Of a stretch of 64,000 bases of DNA, positions 61,701-64,000 are shown one piece after another (position 1 is the first letter of the stretch; each line of letters opens with the position of its first letter). This DNA comes from Candidatus Poseidoniaceae archaeon (lineage in GTDB: Archaea; Thermoplasmatota; Poseidoniia; Poseidoniales; Poseidoniaceae): the NCBI GenBank assembly GCA_028353405.1, contig JAOMOG010000003.1, forward strand, positions 1-64,000, given 5' to 3'. Position numbers and translations under genes: made by a program. The notes under the pieces were generated by a model. It worked only from the letters and a program-made list of their open reading frames with translations. It searched no databases and was not told the origin of the DNA.

Positions 61701-63867
61701 GATGCATATTCAAATCACTGACCAGCCTGAATTACCGACCAATATTCATGCTAAAGTATGGCGGCAATGGCTTGAAGATGACAATATGAATGGCTGGCCA
61801 GACCCTGGTGAGTATTCTTCAATGTCATTGCTACACCCGTCAAACCTTGGCTCTTTAGTAGGGCAATATACACTGTTATTGGATGATAGCGGTGGCAGCA
61901 TCGGGCAGAAAGTTGCAGTCTATATCGTAGGCCAAGATACCGCCGGTTATGCAATCAAAGATGCAGGTTCAAATCAAAGTGGTGAGCACTTATTCATGTA
62001 TCAATTAGCACCTGATGGCCCTCCATCCATTATGGCTAATGCATTCTCATGGCAAGATGGTCGTCAAGCTTGGTTACATCCGGATATGCCATATGTTCTG
62101 GAGGTTGATATCAGTGAACCAAACGGTGGTTCTGATCTTGCTTCTGTAGAAGTGGCCTTGGCTGGAAATCAAGGTTCTGACCCACTTCTAATAACTTGGG
62201 ATTTTGAAACTGGAAATTGTACAAGTGCTTCATCGCATATCATTTTAGATGATTGTAAAATGATGGGTGCTAATGGCTATGCCACTCCTTATGAAAAGGA
62301 TATGACTCTGCAAATTGAATTACATTTGGCCTGGACAATGCCTGATTTAGGAGAAACGAGAAGAGAGCCAATAGTCACTGTAGTTGATAGAGCGGGTCAA
62401 GAAGCAACTCATAATTTCCCAGAAAACAGATGGAAGTTTTCAGCCGCAATGGAAGTACTTGAAGAATCAGTAAATCTACATCTCTCCTCTGGTACATTGC
62501 TTGGTGATGGAGCGAGATTAGGGCCGAATAGTGCTATGGAGATTTCAGGAGGCGTAGTTTTCTCAGAAACAGGAACAATACCAGACTTCAACTGTAGCAT
62601 TGATATTTTGTTTGATGGTGAAAGCAAATCAACTTTAGCACAACAAGGCATTTGGAACATCGCTCTAACCACGCCGGGCCTTTCTGGTACAATTCCACTA
62701 ACCTGGTCTGTTGGCTGCATGCCTGAACAAGGAATTGATGCTACTGATAAAGGAACTTCAGTGCGTTGGATTGTAGTTGATGGAGAAGGGCCTATTCCAG
62801 TTGAAATTCTCTCACCGAGAATGGATGCAATACTTGATTCGGAGCAACATGAGATTCGAATTGTTGTTTCTGAAGAAGGCGGTATCGATATTGAATCATT
62901 ACAATTAATTTGGTGGGTTGAAGATGAAATCACAGGAGACCATCTTAGAGATGGAACTGAGCCAATGCTATTGGTGGGCAATGAGATTGAAGGTCTCAGA
63001 TTAGAACTCACCTCTTCGTTTGATTTAACAGAAATTACCGATGGTATGCTAGAGGATCGATTGCAGGTTTATGTTCGCATTGATGGAAGAGATTTAGCAG
63101 GTAATCAGATACTCGGATTCTCGGGTACTCCTGCGGGCACTCCAGTTGCACAGTGGGGTATGAGATTCTTAGAACCTGAATATCAATTGGAGCCATCATC
63201 AGTAGAATATTCACGGCTGATGGTTGAAGTCGGTCAAACAACTTCAGTGTTAATTAGTGTCCAAAACATTGGCACTTTGGACGGAACAACAGACGCAGTC
63301 ATTACCGCAGTTTCCCAAGATGGAACACGCACGATAGTTAGGCGAACCAGCGTTGATGTTCCAAAGGGTGGTATCGGAATCATCAGCCTAGATTGGGGTC
63401 CTGAAAGTCCAGGATTGCAGTGGATTGAGGTTACCCTTGAAGATGGAGAGACTGCTAATGGCCCATCGATTGACGTTAGGCCAGAGAGAGTAATGACAAC
63501 CAGTGAGAAAATCTTTGGCGATGTCCACCCTGTTTTGGGTACATTCGTTGGGATTCTATTCCTTTCAATTATAATCACAGGATTGATTTGGGCTAAGAGA
63601 TTAACCAATAATAAGGGTAGTAGAGAGCATTACGATTGGGATGAATACTCATCCGAATTAGATGATGATGAAGATGATGAATACGAAGAAGATGAAGTTC
63701 AACCGACCCAATCGGCGGCAGTAGCAGCAGTTCAGACCCAAGTTCAGGAAGAAGTGGTTCAAAGTGAATGGGAATTAGGTGCTGATGGTTATTGGTGGTA
63801 TCATGATAAAGAGACCAATGAATGGTGGTACAAAGATGCTGAAGGTAATATCGTACAGTTTTCTTGA
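58765..63867 (+). CDS. 1700-residue surface protein with WW-like cytoplasmic tail
   Basis: 1700 residues from the ATG at 58765 (MARGGYAHRAILLVVLLLIG), whose signal is clear. The ectodomain is beta-rich, with a possible jelly-roll/carbohydrate-binding-type repeat (SSTCCDYWFFDDVFMDIPSS) and Ig-like modules with conserved DRAGQEATH-type turns. A CARDB-like domain near 1515-1590 (LISVQNIGTLDGTTDAVIT) precedes a TM helix (GTFVGILFLSIIITGLIWA). The cytoplasmic tail is a run of Asp/Glu followed by a Trp-rich end, LGADGYWWYHDKETNEWWYK, resembling a WW or TonB-like 'GxWYWxDxxTxEWW' module. Ligand and function are unknown. Confidence 0.83.
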   Translation: MARGGYAHRAILLVVLLLIGGPVQIGLSAQYDGTIAQQSLIDEPTIFPAATGSTQTISLDGSTVNDAFEVEVLSEEPLVDIKLNLSPAVQVTQSSYIWDDNNIWSHADAQLDGAKQSGVGLSLKGVDAVWDFNSGNDGWTFSNAYSGRSTLQCGTNGTGGGSIRTYAGSTYATSPVVNLNGLSSVSVHAWVKQGNSGCGEEPDANENLAFQYKTSSGGWTTFQTYMGSTAGGTAVQLSQNLPAVALHANSQIRAYQNSGSSTCCDYWFFDDVFMDIPSSATWISPTIGWASNASFPVSKSVMAPMYIDADVPAGARLDWTVLDDNGLEIDGMSGSGAVIPLQFIDFENINEVRIKFEFNESNAGLIPRIFALSFDGAYKDTLQPLQTGMIWTNNGALYTSSATQFSGNATANITSPWYSADFASESVVVDGQSTNAQAQIRFDRDDNWTNISLPYTYNLDETLYGLQLQFAALAPADGNMSNFTSWQVDEIELRFSGGSYPAQPAIDFSGDELLEWGGSDDRVGSWGWQDRFANGETQVEVIAGISGYATTKAWIPKDDLQSLSFSVLAQGGTFNTVNIVVGSTTVTTYTFSDRTNAQIQLDILELDDLKLELAASTSAVAALGTFFVEVELEILGSGNITYGGLSAPYQASMTLDAGPQSAFVLAINSARRGLVPSQGIHHIPVPFIASSAGDLKIELVSMNSSSEVVLIDTSMEDEPLTLTPSQQWMTMHASYQVFSSTANMVRFDVFGSENEATWLLPLNGGGPIGQGDYDKVELHPTNALQSTVNGTDVDFSITFRLEPDWEDEDILTVSSRLILSSNTISIPASYYWGGFDYQGFENDLEIHSFSVSTDEGEIPQSVNFLQSSDEIVFTVDIGFEGVDSNASFADGDALVELVRGGQVIANTTSLDEDIWVVNDTIPFTHGNLTWTIRVTPLSGSGTTTNSEISRTFFIDSVRPRVLETSVGWYDHREPSDTQTMHIQITDQPELPTNIHAKVWRQWLEDDNMNGWPDPGEYSSMSLLHPSNLGSLVGQYTLLLDDSGGSIGQKVAVYIVGQDTAGYAIKDAGSNQSGEHLFMYQLAPDGPPSIMANAFSWQDGRQAWLHPDMPYVLEVDISEPNGGSDLASVEVALAGNQGSDPLLITWDFETGNCTSASSHIILDDCKMMGANGYATPYEKDMTLQIELHLAWTMPDLGETRREPIVTVVDRAGQEATHNFPENRWKFSAAMEVLEESVNLHLSSGTLLGDGARLGPNSAMEISGGVVFSETGTIPDFNCSIDILFDGESKSTLAQQGIWNIALTTPGLSGTIPLTWSVGCMPEQGIDATDKGTSVRWIVVDGEGPIPVEILSPRMDAILDSEQHEIRIVVSEEGGIDIESLQLIWWVEDEITGDHLRDGTEPMLLVGNEIEGLRLELTSSFDLTEITDGMLEDRLQVYVRIDGRDLAGNQILGFSGTPAGTPVAQWGMRFLEPEYQLEPSSVEYSRLMVEVGQTTSVLISVQNIGTLDGTTDAVITAVSQDGTRTIVRRTSVDVPKGGIGIISLDWGPESPGLQWIEVTLEDGETANGPSIDVRPERVMTTSEKIFGDVHPVLGTFVGILFLSIIITGLIWAKRLTNNKGSREHYDWDEYSSELDDDEDDEYEEDEVQPTQSAAVAAVQTQVQEEVVQSEWELGADGYWWYHDKETNEWWYKDAEGNIVQFS

Positions 63868-63874
63868 GAGGTGA
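63868..63874 (+). promoter_or_regulatory. Shine-Dalgarno site for nadE
   Basis: GAGGTGA ends 6 nt before the TTG at 63881. It matches the anti-SD well, supports TTG as the start, and indicates translation from a polycistronic mRNA with the 1700-residue protein. Confidence 0.6.
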
Positions 63875-63880
63875 TTTACT

Positions 63881-64000
63881 TTGAGCAACCTTGTCGGATT
63901 ACTACAACTTGATCCAACTGTTGGAGATTTAGAAGGTAATTCTAAGCGTATAGAAGGATTAGTGTCTCAAGCAAAAATGAACGGAGCCAGCGTCGCTATT
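63881..64000 (+). CDS. nadE: Glutamine-dependent NAD+ synthetase, N-terminal fragment (runs off window end)
   Basis: The first 40 residues are present. The sequence GLLQLDPTVGDLEGNSKRI matches the start of the nitrilase-type amidotransferase domain of NadE (LAQLNPTVGDLxGN). The TTG start is selected from the SD spacing; no ATG occurs in frame before residue 33. Downstream catalytic residues are outside the window, so another carbon-nitrogen hydrolase cannot be fully excluded. Confidence 0.75.
   Translation, partial: MSNLVGLLQLDPTVGDLEGNSKRIEGLVSQAKMNGASVAI

Noticed and set aside
62409-63011. 200-codon open frame on the minus strand
   Set aside because: Antisense within the 1700-residue surface protein gene, without domain signals.

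Overview
This 64 kb window is chromosomal DNA from an archaeon, most likely a planktonic marine Poseidoniales (Marine Group II, Thermoplasmata-related Euryarchaeota). The archaeal assignment rests on genes read directly here: TATA-box binding protein, an exosome Csl4 subunit, NMD3, mevalonate kinase, a bifunctional phosphoglucose/phosphomannose isomerase, archaeal-type aspartate-semialdehyde dehydrogenase and a COG1031-type radical SAM protein. Several promoters have a TATA box about 26-30 bp upstream of the start codon, which fits leaderless transcripts. The narrower lineage call is inference: the DNA is AT-rich, genes are very tightly packed, and there are many giant membrane-anchored surface proteins plus bacterial-like cytochrome c maturation genes. 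No rRNA, tRNA, CRISPR array or transposase was seen, and no stretch over 300 bp lacks a gene.

Layout. 1-3.6 kb: start of an ABC-F ATPase, a small two-TM protein, a SMUG1 uracil-DNA glycosylase and a long-chain acyl-CoA synthetase. 3.6-13 kb (minus strand): a Ca-repeat surface protein, a radical SAM/HhH enzyme, a Csl4 exosome protein fused to two RRMs, a METTL5-like RNA methylase, a zinc-ribbon protein, an orphan and Asd. 13-18 kb: a GT2 glycosyltransferase, a large membrane protein, an M23-type peptidase, PGI/PMI. 18-21 kb: NMD3 and a compact Ccm set (small CcmD-like protein, CcmC, CcmA-permease fusion). 21-31 kb: rhomboid protease, a giant membrane-anchored subtilase, GlmS, a KaiC-like ATPase with an altered P-loop, Maf. 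31-38.5 kb: two tandem paralogous surface proteins followed by a SepF-like division protein, apparently one operon. 38.6-46.7 kb: TBP, mevalonate kinase, an EtfD/HdrDE-like membrane Fe-S oxidoreductase with a glutamine amidotransferase, a membrane protein, an NAD-dependent reductase and CysRS. 46.7-64 kb: a secreted lamin-tail/amidohydrolase protein, thioredoxin, two lipoproteins, a MutS-like ATPase, IleRS, a 1700-residue surface protein, and the start of a glutamine-dependent NAD synthetase.

Together the genes describe a heterotroph that degrades exported protein and peptide substrates (subtilase, rhomboid, CocE-type hydrolase, amidohydrolase), activates and oxidises fatty acids (acyl-CoA synthetase, EtfD-like oxidoreductase), makes isoprenoid lipids by the mevalonate route, and makes amino sugars that could feed glycosylation of its sequon-rich surface proteins (PGI/PMI, GlmS, GT2).

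The most interesting structures are the surface-protein/SepF-like operon with a shared cytoplasmic Gly-Trp/Gln-Trp tail motif, the Csl4-RRM-RRM fusion, the subtilase with a cytoplasmic Pro-Leu repeat and zinc ribbon, the CcmA-permease fusion, and the KaiC-like protein with a degenerate Walker A. All assignments are from reading the sequence; no database search was run.
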